DNA of 64,000 nt, taken from Nematopogon swammerdamellus (Eukaryota > Arthropoda > Insecta > Lepidoptera > Adelidae). The stretch lies in the NCBI GenBank assembly GCA_946902875.1, contig OX336343.1, positions 16,043,596 through 16,107,595 on the forward strand, in the 5' to 3' direction. The position numbers and the translations under genes were made by a program. Every line of letters begins with the position of its first letter. The first letter of the stretch is position 1. A model generated the notes under the pieces. The model did no database searches and had not been told where the DNA came from. It worked only from the letters and a program-made list of their open reading frames with translations. Positions 62,944-64,000 of this stretch are shown piece after piece.

Positions 62944-64000
62944 TGGTTTGTTTCAACTAGTTCGGATTCTATTTCAGTGTTGTTTACGAATTTGATTTGG
63001 TTTTTGTTTTCCTCGGCCTTTTGATTTGCTTTAAACCAACATGTAGCTTCGGGATGGTAACGGTTTATCTTACCTTTCTTTTCACAGATTTTGCATGGGT
63101 GTTTCTCTTGTTTTTTCTCCGGGTTTTCCTTGATATTTTTGTTTATGTATTTTCTTTTCATCAAGTGTTCCAGGCTTCCCAATTCAGTAAAAAGATCTTT
63201 GGGTGTGTTCAATTTTTCTCTATTGATCCTATCTGCTACAAACTCCGGTAACCCCACTGCGATGAGATCGATCAAAGTGCTATTATCGATTGTTTTGTTC
63301 ATTTCTAATAAAATTCTCTCCTTCTTCAGCGCATAGTCTAGTAAAGATCCATTTATGTATTTGTATAGGATCGCATACCTGATCATCGACCAACCTTTGT
63401 TTGAATATGTTTGACAGAAGTTTTCCTTCCAGATTTGCCATTCCGATGATAGAGTGTTCCTTATAAGCATCGAGTTGTACCAGTCTGTGGCGGAGCCTTC
63501 TAAAAATAGTCTCAACACTTCGATCTTCTCTGAGTCTTCTTCTAGGTCTAGGCGACTGCATTCGTGCTCGAAAGTGCCTAGCCACTGAATTCCGTTAGCA
63601 TTTTTGCCTGTGAATTTTTCAATGACAAATTTTTCTGTTAGTTTTCGTAAATTGTTATGTTTATTATTGGGTTGTGTATTTACACTTGTAGCCTGTGGTG
63701 TTTGCGTGGTTTGAGGTTCTTCTGTAGTTTCTTCTAGATAGTAATCTCCAAATATTGGGTTCTCATCTTCATCTAAGTAGCATTCACTCAGTTCTTTCGT
63801 TAGTGTGATCCAAACACTTCTTGTTTGGTGGCGTGTCTTTATTGTTTTTGCTATCCTCTTATAAGCTGCGGTCGTTAGTAATTCAGTGTGGTGTCGCCCG
63901 CTTTCGTATTCCGTTGGTATTTTGTACGTCTTCGCTTGTGGCGTTTCAATTGAGGTTAAGCATATAACATTGCTTTTCTTGTCTGATGCCTCTTTTACGA
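62931..64000 (-). CDS. gag: Ty3/gypsy-type gag, N-terminus beyond the window
   Basis: Open from the window edge (64000) to a TAA at 62931-62933, about 355 codons. Recognisable parts are FVIEKFTGKNANGIQWL, LFLEGSATDWYNSML (capsid-like), LPEFVADRINREKL, and a C-terminal zinc knuckle CKICEKKGKINRYHPEATC with CX2CX9HX4C spacing, longer than the usual CX2CX4HX4C. The acidic and Gln/Thr-rich stretch DEDENPIFGDYYLEE to QTTQTPQ lies upstream. The 5' LTR, primer-binding site and start codon are outside the window. Confidence 0.85.
   Translation of the reverse strand, partial: VKEASDKKSNVICLTSIETPQAKTYKIPTEYESGRHHTELLTTAAYKRIAKTIKTRHQTRSVWITLTKELSECYLDEDENPIFGDYYLEETTEEPQTTQTPQATSVNTQPNNKHNNLRKLTEKFVIEKFTGKNANGIQWLGTFEHECSRLDLEEDSEKIEVLRLFLEGSATDWYNSMLIRNTLSSEWQIWKENFCQTYSNKGWSMIRYAILYKYINGSLLDYALKKERILLEMNKTIDNSTLIDLIAVGLPEFVADRINREKLNTPKDLFTELGSLEHLMKRKYINKNIKENPEKKQEKHPCKICEKKGKINRYHPEATCWFKANQKAEENKNQIKFVNNTEIESELVETNQKNL
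62937..62943 (-). promoter_or_regulatory. -1 ribosomal frameshift heptamer A AAA AAC
   Basis: In the gag frame the codons read CAA AAA AAC TTA TAA; the heptamer lies three bases before the gag stop. Slipping back one base enters the pol frame without a stop, just upstream of the protease DSG motif. A downstream pseudoknot was not identified. Confidence 0.75.

Overview
The window is eukaryotic nuclear DNA, almost certainly from a moth or butterfly. The genes are split into short exons (most 67 to 270 coding bases, two of 378 and 456) by GT-AG introns of hundreds to thousands of bases. The introns and spacers are packed with tRNA-like SINEs, non-LTR retrotransposon tails, palindromic MITEs, a mariner and modules ending in the degenerate 'gcgaagccgcgggcaaaagcta' repeat, which I associate with Lepidoptera. 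The species is not determined; that is an inference from repeat content and protein similarity.

Layout. 513-8973 (+): complete eight-exon sulfide:quinone oxidoreductase (436 aa), a mitochondrial flavoprotein that oxidises H2S. 10109-16606 (-): complete seven-exon leucine-rich-repeat single-pass membrane protein (651 aa) with no TIR domain, convergent with SQOR. 19421-35902 (-): complete nine-exon short-chain acyl-CoA dehydrogenase-like protein (404 aa), in which the usual catalytic glutamate is a glycine and one intron needs a GC donor. 42576-46685 (+): the first two coding exons of an Atg18/WIPI2 autophagy protein; I do not find the rest. 59440-64000 (-): the 3' LTR, complete pol and most of gag of a Ty3/gypsy-type retrotransposon whose ORFs are open; it runs off the right edge.

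Everything else is mainly mobile DNA. The best-defined pieces are three hAT-like non-autonomous elements with perfect 8-bp target duplications (6811-7028, 23487-24469, 35100-35558), a fourth of the same kind next door (34546-35080), a dead mariner with intact ends (33170-34448), a foldback element built of inverted arrays of a ~65-bp unit (3043-4243) with relatives near 37.4-39.2 kb inside a ~3.1 kb TIR element, several TA-flanked palindromic MITEs, and fragments of at least six non-LTR retrotransposon families. The four host genes have no evident shared pathway, although SQOR and the acyl-CoA dehydrogenase family are both mitochondrial flavoproteins that feed electrons towards the quinone pool.

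Exon coordinates were worked out by hand from splice signals, reading frame and remembered family sequences; no search or alignment program was run.
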